A stretch of DNA of 64,000 nt from Brevibacterium jeotgali (GCF_900169175.1 NZ_FXZM01000002.1:124001-188000); one strand, 5' to 3'. Shown: positions 1 through 11,695, numbered from the stretch's first letter. Numbers and translations are program-made. The notes: generated by a model not told the origin, from the letters alone.

Positions 1-711
1 CGCGCGGACGAGTCGCTCGTCGCCCGCAACCGTCCCAAGGACGGCGGCGCGGGCTACTGGGTCCTCGTCCCGTTCGACGTGGAGGGCGGTGGCACGCTGC
101 TCGTGGCCCGCGGTTGGGAGCCGGGTTCCGGTGCGGATGCGACCGCCGCCGAGGCACCCGCACCTCCCCCGGGGGAGGTCACGCTCTCCGCGTGGCTGCG
201 TCCTGCCCAGGACGGTGACCCGGCGGAGAACACCGGCGAATCCGTCGTGGCGATCGATCCGCCGCTCCTCGTGGGAGACGACGCCTACGCGAATGCGTAC
301 GGGTACCTCGACGCCGAGGAGCCGGCCCCGGCCGCATCCCTCGAGGCCCTCCCCGTTCCGAACACGGACCCCGGCTCACACCTGAGCTACACGTTCCAAT
401 GGATCACCTTCGGCATCATGATCCTGGGCGGCGTCGTCTACGCCGCCAAGAGAGAGCGGGCTGCCATCCGCCGCGGTGAACGTGACGCAGAGATCGCGGA
501 GGATTCCGTCGTGGACGGGGTCGAGTACGTCGTGGTCGACAAGGAAGCGCTGCGGGCCGGAGGTGTCAAGCGCCCCGGCCGCAGTCCTGCCGCGTCGCGG
601 AGGGCCGCCGCGGCCGGCAGCCGCAGTCCGGAACCACGACTGATCCCACGCTCACGCAGGCGCGAGCAGGAGGACGAGGATGCGGCCCTCGACTCCCAGC
701 TGGGTGTCTGA
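1..711 (+). CDS. SURF1-family cytochrome oxidase assembly protein, C-terminal part
   Basis: The frame is open from the left edge, so the N-terminus lies outside the window. The visible protein contains the SURF1-type stretch with a conserved Asn-Arg, GYWVLVP and a LLVARGW strand, then a linker and one C-terminal membrane helix (WITFGIMILGGVVYAA, about residues 137-152 of the visible part), followed by a basic and acidic cytoplasmic tail of about 80 residues. SURF1 proteins help insert heme into subunit I of aa3-type cytochrome c oxidase. This fits the heme A/O synthesis genes ctaA and ctaB further along. The stop codon lies inside a perfect 34-base palindrome shared with the convergent ABC-F gene. 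The long polar tail is typical of actinobacterial members; family assignment is from motif recognition only. Confidence 0.8.
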   Translation, partial: RADESLVARNRPKDGGAGYWVLVPFDVEGGGTLLVARGWEPGSGADATAAEAPAPPPGEVTLSAWLRPAQDGDPAENTGESVVAIDPPLLVGDDAYANAYGYLDAEEPAPAASLEALPVPNTDPGSHLSYTFQWITFGIMILGGVVYAAKRERAAIRRGERDAEIAEDSVVDGVEYVVVDKEALRAGGVKRPGRSPAASRRAAAAGSRSPEPRLIPRSRRREQEDEDAALDSQLGV

Positions 712-735
712 GACCCGGCCGGGTCTCAGACACCC
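702..735. terminator. Perfect 34-bp palindrome, bidirectional terminator
   Basis: The two 17-base arms (702-718 and 719-735) are exact reverse complements with no loop, and the SURF1 stop codon (709-711) is inside the left arm. It separates two convergent genes and has no T-tract, as is usual for high-GC actinobacterial terminators. Function as a terminator is inferred from position. Confidence 0.75.
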
Positions 736-756
736 GGCCGGGGCCGCGGTCCTCAG

Positions 757-2355
757 TCAGGTCAGTGTGACGAGGTCCAGGTAGGACTCCGACCAGTGGT
801 CCTCGTCGCCGTCCGGCAGGAGCAGGACACGATCCGGATCGAGGGCCTGGACCGCACCCTCATCGTGGGTGACGAGCACGATGGCGCCCTCGTAGCGGCG
901 GATCGCCGACAGGATCTCCTCGCGTGACGCAGGGTCGAGGTTGTTGGTCGGCTCGTCCAGCAGCAGCACGTTCGCGCTGGAGACGACGAGCGTGGCCAGT
1001 GCCAGTCGAGTCTTCTCACCACCGGACAGCACGTTCGCCGGCTTGTGGACGTCGTCTCCACTGAAGAGGAACGAGCCCAGCACCGTGCGCACCCCGGTGT
1101 CATCGAGGTGCGGTGATTCCGCCCGCATGTTCTCCAGCACGGACTTCGACATGTCGAGAGTCTCGTGCTCCTGCGCGTAGTAGCCGAGCTTGAGGCCGTG
1201 GCCGGGCAGGACCTCGCCGGAATCCGCATCCTCCACACCGGCCAGCAGGCGCAGCAGCGTCGTCTTCCCGGCGCCGTTGAAGCCCAGGACGACGACGCGC
1301 GTGCCGCGATCGATCGCGAGGTCGACGCCGGTGAACACCTCGGTCGATCCATACGACTGCGACAGGCCCGACGCTGTGAGGGGAACGCGACCGCAGGAGG
1401 CAGGCGCGGGGAATCGCAGGTGCGCGATCTTGTCGGCCGCACGCTCCGCCTCGAGGCCGGACAGCATCTTGTCCGCTCGCTTCGCCATGTTCTGCGCCGC
1501 GACCGTCTTGGTCGCCTTCGCACGCATCTTGTCCGCCTGCGCATGCAGCGCGGACGCCTTCTTCTCCGCGTTCGTGCGCTCCCGGCGGCGGCGCCTCTCG
1601 TCCGCCTCCCGCTGCTTGAGGTACTGGCGGTACGACATCGAGTAGATGTCGATGACCTGACGGTTCGCGTCGAGGAAGAACACCTTGTTCACGACCTCGT
1701 CGATCAGATCGAGGTCGTGCGAGATGATCACGAGCCCGCCGGAGTACGTCTTGAGGTAATCGCGCAGCCATGTCACGGACTCCGCGTCGAGGTGGTTCGT
1801 CGGCTCATCGAGGATCATCGTGTCCGGGGCGGCGAAGAGTATCCGTGCGAGTTCGACCCGCCGGCGCTGACCGCCGGACAGCGTGTCGAGCGTCTGATTC
1901 AGACGGTCCTCGTCGAGGCCCAGGTTCGCCGCGATCGAGAACGCCTCCGATTCCGCCGCGTAGCCGCCGGCCGCGACGAACTCCGCCTCGATGCGCGGAT
2001 ACTTGTCGATGGCCTTCTCCATCACCTTGGGATCCGGTGAGGACATCTGCTCCTCGGCGCGACGCATGCGCCGTGCGAGCACATCGAGTTCACGAGCTCC
2101 GAGGATCCGTTCCCGGCCGGTGGACTTCGGGTCGCCGGCTCGCGGATCCTGCGGGAGGTAGCCCATGGAACCGGAGCGGGACACCGTGCCGTCAGCGGGC
2201 TGCATCTCCTCCATGAGCACCTTGGTGAGCGTGGTCTTCCCCGCGCCGTTCCGACCGACGAGGCCTACGCGGTCCCCCTTGTCGACGCGGAACGACACAC
2301 CCGTCATGAGTGTGCGCGAACCGACGACGACGCTGATGTCTCCTGCAGAGATCAT
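757..2355 (-). CDS. ABC-F family ATP-binding protein (ribosome-associated)
   Basis: A 532-residue protein with two ABC ATPase domains and no membrane segments. Domain 1 has Walker A GRNGAGKT (34-41), signature LSGGQRRR and Walker B ILDEPTNHLD; domain 2 has GFNGAGKT, LSGGEKTR and LLDEPTNNLD. The charged linker between them (rich in Arg/Lys/Glu) is the P-site-tRNA-interaction-motif type region of ABC-F proteins, which act on the ribosome as translation factors or antibiotic-protection proteins. The ATG start at 2355 overlaps the RNase H stop (ATGA), so translation is coupled; the frame continues upstream, but that part only mirrors RNase H. I cannot tell a housekeeping EttA-like role from a resistance role. 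Confidence 0.9.
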   Translation of the reverse strand: MISAGDISVVVGSRTLMTGVSFRVDKGDRVGLVGRNGAGKTTLTKVLMEEMQPADGTVSRSGSMGYLPQDPRAGDPKSTGRERILGARELDVLARRMRRAEEQMSSPDPKVMEKAIDKYPRIEAEFVAAGGYAAESEAFSIAANLGLDEDRLNQTLDTLSGGQRRRVELARILFAAPDTMILDEPTNHLDAESVTWLRDYLKTYSGGLVIISHDLDLIDEVVNKVFFLDANRQVIDIYSMSYRQYLKQREADERRRRRERTNAEKKASALHAQADKMRAKATKTVAAQNMAKRADKMLSGLEAERAADKIAHLRFPAPASCGRVPLTASGLSQSYGSTEVFTGVDLAIDRGTRVVVLGFNGAGKTTLLRLLAGVEDADSGEVLPGHGLKLGYYAQEHETLDMSKSVLENMRAESPHLDDTGVRTVLGSFLFSGDDVHKPANVLSGGEKTRLALATLVVSSANVLLLDEPTNNLDPASREEILSAIRRYEGAIVLVTHDEGAVQALDPDRVLLLPDGDEDHWSESYLDLVTLT

Positions 2356-3005
2356 GCGCGGGCCTCCCAACCGGTGCGGATCAAGTCCGCGAGCAGTTCC
2401 TGCGGACTGCGACCGGCGGACCGGGCGCGGGACACGATCGCCTCGGCGAGGTCGATGTCGAGCGGACACGAGACGACCACTGTCGAGGCGTCGGCCGACT
2501 CCACGGAGGCCTCCACCGGGACGACGCCCGGCTCCCCCATCCCGGGCCCGGCGGGGACCTGCGCGCCCGCGCGCATGGCCTCCGCGGCTCCGCGTGCGCG
2601 CTCGTCGGCGGCATCGTTGAGGGCATGCCCCGAATGGCCCTTCACCCATTCGAAGCGCACCCCGCGATTCGCGGCGCTCCGGGCCGTCATGAGTGCGTCG
2701 AGTCGTTCCATCTGGTCACGGTTGAGGACATCCTCCTTGTTGGCCTTCTTCCAGCCCTGGAGCTTCCACTTCGGCATCCACTTCGTGACTGAGTTGATGA
2801 CGTACTTCGAGTCGCAGAGGATGTGCAGGTCATCGACGTCGGCGGCGGCTTCGAGGAGTTCGATGACAGCCTGCAGCTCACCGCGGTTGTTCGTCCCCGA
2901 GGGCCAGCCGCCCGCCGCCCAGCGCTCCTCGTCGATGTACCAGGCCCAGCCTGCGGGTCCGGGGTTGCCGAGGGCCGAGCCATCGGCGGCGGCGGTGAGG
3001 GTCAC
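2352..3005 (-). CDS. rnhA: Ribonuclease HI with C-terminal ribbon-helix-helix-like extension
   Basis: A 217-residue protein. Residues 1-140 are a type I RNase H, which cuts RNA in RNA-DNA hybrids: the catalytic acids are visible as D8 (AAADGSA), E43 (NNRGELQAV), D65 (CDSKYV) and D134 (NDAADERA), with H124 in the flexible KGHSGH loop. A Pro/Val/Gly-rich linker (about 148-172) leads to about 40 residues that read as one strand and two helices (VVVSCPLDI, then helices ending LIRTGWEA), like a ribbon-helix-helix DNA-binding fold. Start is GTG with a GGAGA site 7 bases ahead. It forms a two-gene operon with the downstream ABC-F gene. The RHH assignment is inference. Confidence 0.9.
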   Translation of the reverse strand: MTLTAAADGSALGNPGPAGWAWYIDEERWAAGGWPSGTNNRGELQAVIELLEAAADVDDLHILCDSKYVINSVTKWMPKWKLQGWKKANKEDVLNRDQMERLDALMTARSAANRGVRFEWVKGHSGHALNDAADERARGAAEAMRAGAQVPAGPGMGEPGVVPVEASVESADASTVVVSCPLDIDLAEAIVSRARSAGRSPQELLADLIRTGWEARA

Positions 3006-3073
3006 AGATTCTCCGTTTCGAGGTGGGGCGTGCTGCGAGGGCGTGCTCCGACGGCGACCGTCGGGGCCACACC

Positions 3074-3079
3074 ATGCTA
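3074..3079 (-). promoter_or_regulatory. Candidate -10 element for rnhA/ABC-F operon
   Basis: Reading leftward, TAGCAT lies about 70 bases before the rnhA start and just after the suf operon terminator hairpin. No convincing -35 box was found, so this is a weak call based on position and the actinobacterial TANNNT pattern. Confidence 0.3.
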
Positions 3080-3105
3080 CGGGAACGACGCAGAGGCCCC
3101 CACAT

Positions 3106-3131
3106 CCGTCGGCACGTGTCAGTGCCGACGG
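3106..3131 (-). terminator. Hairpin at the end of the suf operon
   Basis: Ten-base arms CCGTCGGCAC (3106-3115) and GTGCCGACGG (3122-3131) around a 6-base loop, located directly downstream of sufT. It likely ends the sufR-sufT transcript and separates it from rnhA. Confidence 0.6.
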
Positions 3132-3165
3132 TGCGGGAGCCCCTGCGCCCCGGTGATGCGGTGGA

Positions 3166-3501
3166 TCAGATATTGAAGCCGAGCGCCCGCATCTGCTCGC
3201 GGCCGTCCTCGGTGATCTTCTCCGGTCCCCACGGCGGCATCCAGACCCAGTTGAGCCGGAACGCCGGGACGATCCCGTCGAGCACCTGGGCCACCTGGTC
3301 CTCGAGCACGTCGGTGAGCGGGCATGCTGCGGAGGTGAGGGTCATCTCGACGATCGCGACGCCCTCGTCGTCGACGCTGACGCCGTACAGCAGCCCGAGG
3401 TCGACGATGTTGACGCCCAGTTCGGGGTCCATCACGTCATAGAGCGCTTCGGTCACCTCGTCGGGCGACGCGGTGGAGGGTGAGTCGATGACATCGGGCA
3501 T
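3166..3501 (-). CDS. sufT: SufT-like MIP18/DUF59 iron-sulfur assembly factor
   Basis: A 111-residue protein of the MIP18 (DUF59) family, with the family's DPELGVNIVDLGLLYG block (about 26-41), the conserved Cys in TSAACPLTD and a C-terminal PPWGPEKI segment. Members assist maturation of Fe-S proteins; SufT is known to accompany SUF systems and to matter most under high Fe-S demand. The gene is last in the suf operon, 6 bases after sufU, which supports the role. No signal peptide or membrane segment. Confidence 0.88.
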   Translation of the reverse strand: MPDVIDSPSTASPDEVTEALYDVMDPELGVNIVDLGLLYGVSVDDEGVAIVEMTLTSAACPLTDVLEDQVAQVLDGIVPAFRLNWVWMPPWGPEKITEDGREQMRALGFNI

Positions 3502-3507
3502 AAGTGA

Positions 3508-6025
<2,518 letters not shown>

Positions 6026-6062
6026 GACTACCTCGTATTCGTGTCTGAGTGGAAGTGTGTCG

Positions 6063-6377
6063 TCAGCCGGCGACGTCGACGAAGATCTGTCCGTCGCGCT
6101 CTTCGCACGCGTAGACCTCGACGGGTTCGAACGCCGGCGGTGTCGTGGGTTCCCCGTTGCGGAGGTCGAAGGCGGAACCGTGCAGCCAGCACTCGACCGT
6201 GCATCCGAGGACGTCGCCCTCGGCGAGGGAGACCTCCCCGTGCGTGCACACGTCGTCGATGGCATGGACGGTCCCGTCCTCAGTCCGCGCGATGCAGACC
6301 TCTCGGTCCTCGACGATGATGCGCACAGCGGACCCGGCGGCCAGGTCGTCTGCTGCGAGTACGGGGACGAGGCTCAC
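6063..6377 (-). CDS. Rieske-type [2Fe-2S] ferredoxin of the suf operon
   Basis: A 104-residue non-heme Rieske ferredoxin. The cluster ligands are CTHG (about 44-46) and CWLHG (about 63-66), giving Cys-His pairs 2+2. No membrane anchor, so it is soluble. The GTG start overlaps the sufD stop (GTGA). A small Rieske protein between sufD and sufC is common in actinobacterial suf operons; its electron partner is unknown and it may serve cluster assembly or an unrelated dioxygenase-like activity. Confidence 0.9.
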   Translation of the reverse strand: MSLVPVLAADDLAAGSAVRIIVEDREVCIARTEDGTVHAIDDVCTHGEVSLAEGDVLGCTVECWLHGSAFDLRNGEPTTPPAFEPVEVYACEERDGQIFVDVAG

Positions 6378-7525
6378 AGAACGCTCCGCGCGAGCTCTTC
6401 CTCGATCTTCTCGTTGAGAACGGATTCGATCTCCGGGATGCCGATCTTCTGGATCACCTCGTTGAAGAAGCCGCGGACCACGAGTCGGCGCGCTTCCTCT
6501 TCGGCGATCCCCCGGCTCATGAGGTAGAACAGGTGCTGCTCGTCGAATCGGCCGGTCGACGACGCGTGACCCGCACCTTCGATGTTGCCGGTCTCGATCT
6601 CGAGGTTGGGCACCGAGTCGGCTCGTGCGCCGTCCGTGAGGATGAGATTGCGGTTGAGCTCGTACGTGTCGATGCCCTCTGCCTCGGGACGGATGAGCAC
6701 GTCGCCCACCCAGACGCTGCGGGCGTCCTTCCCCTGCAGCGCACCCTTGTACATGACGTTCGAGGTCGCCTTCGGGGTGTTGTGGTCGATGAAGGTGCGG
6801 TGCTCGAGGTGCTGGCCCGCGTCAGCGAAGTAGAGGCCCAGCAGCTCCGCTTCGCCGCCGGGGCCCCGGTAGCGGACGTTGGAGCCCAGACGGACGATGT
6901 CGCCGCCGAGCGTCACGGAGATGTGGCGGTAGTACGCGTCCTTGCCGACGAGCGCGTCGTGCTGCCCCAGGTGGACGGACTCGTCGTCCCACAGCTGCAG
7001 GGAGGCCAGCGTGAGCGAGGCGCCGTCCTCGACGACGACGGAGAAGAACTCCGAGTACCGTGCGCGGCCCTCGTGCTCGAAGACGACAGTCGCCTTCGCG
7101 TTGGCGCCGATCGTGAGCAGGACGTGGCCGTGGACGGTGTCGTCGCCCGTGCCGTTCGCGCGGATGACGACGGGGTCGTCGATCTCGGCATCCGGAGGGA
7201 TCGAGTAGTGGGTGACTCCCCCGGCTCTCGCTGCGGCGATCGCTGCGGGACGGTCCTCGGGCTCGAGGATTCCGTGTGCGCGCGCCGCATCGAGAGTGAT
7301 CGTCTCGACAGTCACCGCCTCGGGCAGGTCAGTGGTGATCGAGAGCGTCGCGTCCGATCCGCTGTCCTCGAAGAAGTCGGCCAGGCGCTTCACAGGGGTG
7401 AAGCGCCACTCCTCCTCCCGGCCGTTGACCGGCGGGAAGTCCGCGAGGTCGAAGCTGCGGGTGCGGTCCTGGCGGCCGTTGAGGAGGGCGGGCACGCCGG
7501 AGCGCGTATCCAATGTCTGTGTCAT
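6374..7525 (-). CDS. sufD: SufD, Fe-S cluster assembly scaffold subunit
   Basis: A 383-residue SufB/SufD-family beta-helix protein. The N-terminus has EEEWRFTPVKRL typical of SufD, the centre repeats short beta strands, and the C-terminal block [19 protein letters not shown] with the following RRLVVRGFFNEVI is shared with SufB. SufD pairs with SufB and SufC to form the scaffold on which clusters are built. It is 57 bases after sufB and overlaps the ferredoxin gene. Confidence 0.94.
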   Translation of the reverse strand: MTQTLDTRSGVPALLNGRQDRTRSFDLADFPPVNGREEEWRFTPVKRLADFFEDSGSDATLSITTDLPEAVTVETITLDAARAHGILEPEDRPAAIAAARAGGVTHYSIPPDAEIDDPVVIRANGTGDDTVHGHVLLTIGANAKATVVFEHEGRARYSEFFSVVVEDGASLTLASLQLWDDESVHLGQHDALVGKDAYYRHISVTLGGDIVRLGSNVRYRGPGGEAELLGLYFADAGQHLEHRTFIDHNTPKATSNVMYKGALQGKDARSVWVGDVLIRPEAEGIDTYELNRNLILTDGARADSVPNLEIETGNIEGAGHASSTGRFDEQHLFYLMSRGIAEEEARRLVVRGFFNEVIQKIGIPEIESVLNEKIEEELARSVL

Positions 7526-7582
7526 GTGTCTTAGGTCTCCTGGTGGTTCCGAGTGTGCTGAGCGAGGTCTGTGACGACCAGA

Positions 7583-9019
7583 TCAGCCCAGGGAACCCTC
7601 CATCTGCAGTTCGATCAGCTTGTTGAGTTCGAGCGCGTACTCCATGGGGAGCTCACGCGCGATCGGCTCGATGAAGCCGCGCACGATCATCGCCATCGCC
7701 TCCGTCTCCTCCATCCCGCGGGACATGAGGTAGAAGAGCTGGTCCTCGCTCACCTTCGACACCGTCGCCTCGTGGCCCAGGGTCACGTCGTCCTCGCGGA
7801 TGTCGATGTACGGGTATGTGTCCGACCGCGAGTCGTCGTCGACGAGCAGCGCATCGCACAGCACGTTGTTCGAGGACCCGTGCGCACCGGGGTGGATGTG
7901 GACGAGGCCTCGGTAGCCCGACCGGCCACCTGCTCGGGCCACGGACTTCGCGACGATCGATGACTGCGTGTGCGGCGCCGCGTGCACCATCTTGGAACCG
8001 GTGTCCTGGTGCTGGCCCGCGCCGGCGAAGGCGACCGACAGCGTCTCGCCGCGCGCGTACTCGCCCGTCAGCCAGATCGCCGGGTACTTCATCGTGACCT
8101 TGGAGCCGATGTTGCCGTCGACCCATTCCATGGTCGCGCCCTGCTCTGCGATCGCACGCTTCGTCACGAGGTTGTACACGTTGTTCGACCAGTTCTGGAT
8201 CGTCGTGTAGCGGACGCGTGCGTCCTTCTTCGCGATGATCTCGACCACTGCGGAGTGCAGGGAGTCGGACTTGTAGATGGGTGCGGTGCAGCCCTCGACG
8301 TAGTGGACGTAGGAGCCCTCGTCCGCGATGATCAGCGTCCGCTCGAACTGCCCCATGTTCTCCGTGTTGATGCGGAAGTAGGCCTGCAGCGGGATCTCGA
8401 CGTGGACGCCCTTGGGGACGTAGACGAACGAGCCGCCCGACCACACGGCGGTGTTGAGCGCGGAGAACTTGTTGTCGCCGGAGGGGATGACCGTCCCGAA
8501 GTACTCCTCGAAGATCTCAGGGTGCTCCTTGAGAGCCGTGTCCGTATCCATGAAGATGACGCCCTGGCGCTCGAGCTCCTCATTGATGCGGTGGTACACG
8601 ACCTCGGACTCGTACTGCGCGGCGACGCCCGCGACGAGGCGCTGCTTCTCCGCCTCCGGGATGCCGAGACGGTCGTAGGTCGTCTTGATGTCCTCGGGGA
8701 GGTCCTCCCACGACTGCACCTGGCCCTCGGTGGAGCGCACGAAGTACTTGATGTCGTCGAAGTGGATGCCGGAGAGATCGGCGCCCCACGACGGCATGGG
8801 CTTCTTCTCGAAGAGCTTCAGCGCCTTGAGCCGGCGCTGGAGCATCCAGTCCGGCTCCTCCTTGATCTCGGAGATGTTCCGGACGACGTCCTCGCTGAGG
8901 CCGCGCTCTGCGGTCTCACCGGCCTCGTCCTTGTCGTGCCAGCCGTACTGGTAGGCACCGATGCCCTCGAGTTCGGGGTTGAGCTCGAGGATCCTGTTGG
9001 TCTCGGCGGTGTCGGTCAC
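7583..9019 (-). CDS. sufB: SufB, Fe-S cluster assembly scaffold subunit
   Basis: A 478-residue scaffold protein, full length for the family. Seen motifs include [12 protein letters not shown] near the N-terminus, [19 protein letters not shown], the core [19 protein letters not shown] with the conserved Cys, and the C-terminal [13 protein letters not shown]. SufB carries the nascent cluster in the SufBC2D complex. The GTG start overlaps the sufR stop (GTGA), with AAGGAGG six bases ahead, so expression follows SufR. Confidence 0.96.
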   Translation of the reverse strand: MTDTAETNRILELNPELEGIGAYQYGWHDKDEAGETAERGLSEDVVRNISEIKEEPDWMLQRRLKALKLFEKKPMPSWGADLSGIHFDDIKYFVRSTEGQVQSWEDLPEDIKTTYDRLGIPEAEKQRLVAGVAAQYESEVVYHRINEELERQGVIFMDTDTALKEHPEIFEEYFGTVIPSGDNKFSALNTAVWSGGSFVYVPKGVHVEIPLQAYFRINTENMGQFERTLIIADEGSYVHYVEGCTAPIYKSDSLHSAVVEIIAKKDARVRYTTIQNWSNNVYNLVTKRAIAEQGATMEWVDGNIGSKVTMKYPAIWLTGEYARGETLSVAFAGAGQHQDTGSKMVHAAPHTQSSIVAKSVARAGGRSGYRGLVHIHPGAHGSSNNVLCDALLVDDDSRSDTYPYIDIREDDVTLGHEATVSKVSEDQLFYLMSRGMEETEAMAMIVRGFIEPIARELPMEYALELNKLIELQMEGSLG

Positions 9020-9765
9020 CGTGAACCTCCTTGTCTGGGGTCCGAGCCGGGCTCGCCGATGAGGGGGCGAGCCAGTGCGGACGTGGGGATGTGTGTGGTG
9101 CAGACGTGTGCGCCGCCCGCGAGGGTCGACAGGCGGCGCACGTCGACGCCGACGTATTCGGACAGCACCCCGAGCTCCGCTTCGCAGAACTCGGGGAAGC
9201 GCTCGGCCACGTTGCGGATGGGGCAGTGGCCCTGACAGAGCTGCATCGCCTCCATCGGCGTTCCGGCTGCCACCGGTGTCGCCGATGCTGCGAAGCCCTC
9301 CCGGTCCAGCGCCCGGGCGAGCCGACGCGAACGCTCTGCGACGGTCCCCTCCCCGTGTGCGCCGTTCCGGAAGTCGGGCAGACGATCGCGCAGGCGGTCC
9401 CGCAGACGATCCGTGTGCTGCCGGACGAACCCCTCGACGAGCTCCGGTCCGGCGGCATCCTTGACGTACTCGAGCACGTCGACTGCGAGTTCGTCGTAGG
9501 TGTGTGAGATCTGCGCGTGACCGGCAGATGTGACGGTGTAGTGACGAGCGGGGCGACCCCGTCCGGCACGCTGACCGGCGAGTGCTCGGACCTCGATGAG
9601 GCCTTCGTCGGTGAGTGCGTCCAGGTGGCGGCGGATGGCGGCTGCAGTCAGTCCCATCATCTTCGCCAGCGACGATGCAGAGATCGGCCCGTGGTCCAGG
9701 ACGGAGCCCAGCACACGCTGGCGGGTCCTTCCATCATCGGTCGGCAACGCTTCTGCTGCGGTCAC
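9016..9765 (-). CDS. sufR: SufR, Fe-S-sensing repressor of the suf operon
   Basis: About 249 residues from the GTG at 9765, chosen because GGGGAGG stands 5 bases ahead and a TACAAT -10 lies upstream at 9819-9824; the open frame extends to 9882, beyond that promoter. The N-terminus is a winged helix ([14 protein letters not shown]... [20 protein letters not shown]). The C-terminal half has the cluster-binding cysteines in [21 protein letters not shown] and HVCTTH. SufR holds an Fe-S cluster and represses the suf operon when clusters are sufficient. First gene of the operon, so it is autoregulated, by analogy with mycobacterial SufR. Confidence 0.92.
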   Translation of the reverse strand: MTAAEALPTDDGRTRQRVLGSVLDHGPISASSLAKMMGLTAAAIRRHLDALTDEGLIEVRALAGQRAGRGRPARHYTVTSAGHAQISHTYDELAVDVLEYVKDAAGPELVEGFVRQHTDRLRDRLRDRLPDFRNGAHGEGTVAERSRRLARALDREGFAASATPVAAGTPMEAMQLCQGHCPIRNVAERFPEFCEAELGVLSEYVGVDVRRLSTLAGGAHVCTTHIPTSALARPLIGEPGSDPRQGGSR

Positions 9766-9983
9766 GGACACCTCCCCACCAGTTCGTACGCTCGTTTCTG
9801 CAACAAGTCTCTGCCCTAATTGTACTGATGTAAACGCTGGGGGCCACCGACCTTGTTCCAGGGAACGTGTCAGGTACCTCACGTCGAGGTCCCCGGGCGG
9901 CGCACGACCCGTGCGGATGTCCTCCCCACCACAGGGACGGGGCCTCCGAGCGGCCGATCAGGACACAGTACAGTGAGGTCCCT
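9766..9983. promoter_or_regulatory. Divergent control region sufR / ABC exporter
   Basis: 218 bases between divergent genes. Leftward, TACAAT (9819-9824) is a good -10 for the suf operon with a leader of about 47 bases. Rightward, TACAGT (9969-9974) lies 9 bases before the exporter ATG, which would give a very short or absent leader. An inverted repeat GTTCC-AG-GGAAC (9855-9866) sits between them, about 35 bases upstream of the suf -10, and is a candidate operator. SufR binding there is a guess; it does not match the published SufR site patterns I know. Confidence 0.5.
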
Positions 9984-10910
9984 ATGAGCACCCTCCCCCT
10001 GTGCGTCGAGCGCATCGCCCTGTCGTACGGTCGGTCGACCGCCGTCGAGGACGTCTCACTCACAGCCCGCGAGGGGCAGGTCCATGCGCTGCTGGGCCCC
10101 AACGGCGCCGGGAAGTCCTCCACGATCGCCTGTGCGGTGGGACTCCGCACCCCTCAGTCCGGCGAGGTGCGCATCTTCGGGCTGGACCCCGGGCGCAGCC
10201 ACGCGCAGACGGCAGAGCGCACGGGAGTCATGCTCCAGGACGGCGGCCTGCCGATGTCGGCTCGGCCGGTGGCGGTCCTCCGCCACCTCGCCCGGCTCTA
10301 TCGGGACCCGGCGGACGTGGACGACCTCGTCGGCCGCCTGGGCATCGATGCGTTCGCCGGCAGGTCGATCCGGCGGCTCTCCGGAGGGCAGCGACAGCGC
10401 GTCGGACTGGCCGCAGCCCTCATCGGTCGGCCGCGCCTCGTCTTCCTCGACGAGCCGACCGCGGGGCTGGATCCGCAGGCGCGCATCGCCGTCGACGAGG
10501 TCGTCCAGGACCTGCGCACAGCCGGTGCGGCGATCGTGCTGACGACCCACGACATGGCCGATGCGGAGCGCCTCGCAGACGTCGTGACGGTCATCGACCA
10601 CGGCCGCGTCATCGCGCACGGCACTGTGCCCGGACTGACGAGGACGGAAGCCGGCGATGTCCCCGGGAAGACCGCGCGGATCATTCTGGACGACCCCCCA
10701 CCGGAGTCGGCGCTCATCGCGCTCGCCGCGGAGGGAACGGTCCACGTCGACGGGAACGTCATCACACTGGATGCGCGCCCCACGACCGCAGATCTCCACC
10801 GGATCACGGGCGTGCTGGCCGACCACGCTGTCGAGGTGCGCTCACTCGACTTCCGCGGCAAGTCACTCGGCGACGTGTTCCTCGAGCTGACCGGGAGGAG
10901 CCTCCGATGA
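9984..10910 (+). CDS. ABC exporter ATP-binding subunit
   Basis: A 308-residue DrrA/CcmA-like ATPase. Walker A GPNGAGKSS, signature LSGGQRQRVGL and Walker B LVFLDEPTAGLDPQ are intact, with a C-terminal extension of about 90 residues ending LDFRGKSLGDVFLELTG as in antibiotic-type exporters. Start ATG at 9984 has GTGAGG upstream; the longer frame from 9867 lacks homology. It overlaps the permease gene by ATGA. This two-gene exporter is a conserved neighbour of ctaA and sufR in actinobacteria (as in mycobacteria), so it may serve heme or oxidase biogenesis, but the substrate is unknown. Confidence 0.9.
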   Translation: MSTLPLCVERIALSYGRSTAVEDVSLTAREGQVHALLGPNGAGKSSTIACAVGLRTPQSGEVRIFGLDPGRSHAQTAERTGVMLQDGGLPMSARPVAVLRHLARLYRDPADVDDLVGRLGIDAFAGRSIRRLSGGQRQRVGLAAALIGRPRLVFLDEPTAGLDPQARIAVDEVVQDLRTAGAAIVLTTHDMADAERLADVVTVIDHGRVIAHGTVPGLTRTEAGDVPGKTARIILDDPPPESALIALAAEGTVHVDGNVITLDARPTTADLHRITGVLADHAVEVRSLDFRGKSLGDVFLELTGRSLR

Positions 10911-11653
10911 CGATCTCCGCCTCTCTGCGCCGCGTCATGGCGCAAGCGCGCTTCGAGACTCTCGCGGTGCTCCGCAACGGCGAGCAGCTGCTGCTCGCGG
11001 TGATCCTGCCTCTCATCATCCTCGTCGGCCTCGGCCGCACGGAGGTGCTGTCGTCGCTGACGGCTGTTCCCCCGGGGTCGTCGGCCGTCCAGTTCGCGGC
11101 CGCCGGGGTGCTGGGCGTCGCAGTCGCCTCGATCGCGTTCACCGGACAGGGGATCCAGACCGCGTTCGACCGGCGGTACGGGGTGCTCCGGCAGCTCGCC
11201 ACGACTCCGCTCGGTGCCGCGGGTGTCATCTGGGGCAAGCTCGGTGCGGTGGTCTGCGTGCTCGTCGTCCAGACGACGCTGCTGCTCGCCGCCGCTGCCG
11301 CACTGGGTCTGTCCTTCGTCACGCTGAACTGGCCGGGGATGATCCTCTCGCTGCTGACCGGTGCCTCGGCGCTCGTCTCGTGGGGTGTCCTCATGGCCGG
11401 CACGCTGCGACCAGAGGCGACGCTCGCCGTCGCGAACCTCCTCTGGGTCCTCATGGCGTCGGTCGGAGGACTGCTCTTCCATCGCGAGGGGACGTGGGGA
11501 CGAGTGATGGAGTTCCTTCCGCCCGGAGCACTCGGGACCGCACTGCGCGCATCCGTCGTCGACGGCACGATCGCGTGGCCGGCGCTGGCCGTCCTGGCGG
11601 TGTGGGCGCTGATCGGGACCCTCGCGGCACGGCGCTGGTTCTCGTTCGACTGA
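10907..11653 (+). CDS. ABC exporter permease subunit (ABC-2 type)
   Basis: A 248-residue membrane protein with about six hydrophobic segments (for example LLLAVILPLIILVGLG, AAGVLGVAVASIAFTG, VVCVLVVQTTLLLAAAAALG) and the coupling-region pattern RRYGVLRQLATTPLG typical of ABC-2 permeases. Starts with ATG inside the last codons of the ATPase gene (ATGA overlap), so the two subunits are made together. Substrate unknown; the position next to ctaA is conserved. Confidence 0.88.
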   Translation: MTISASLRRVMAQARFETLAVLRNGEQLLLAVILPLIILVGLGRTEVLSSLTAVPPGSSAVQFAAAGVLGVAVASIAFTGQGIQTAFDRRYGVLRQLATTPLGAAGVIWGKLGAVVCVLVVQTTLLLAAAAALGLSFVTLNWPGMILSLLTGASALVSWGVLMAGTLRPEATLAVANLLWVLMASVGGLLFHREGTWGRVMEFLPPGALGTALRASVVDGTIAWPALAVLAVWALIGTLAARRWFSFD

Positions 11654-11695
11654 GGCGTGCTCTCGGACTGAGGCGCGCTCCACCCGCGCAACGTC

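Noticed and set aside
9766-9882. N-terminal extension of sufR to 9882
   Set aside because: It would start upstream of the predicted suf promoter; the GTG at 9765 has a strong ribosome site.
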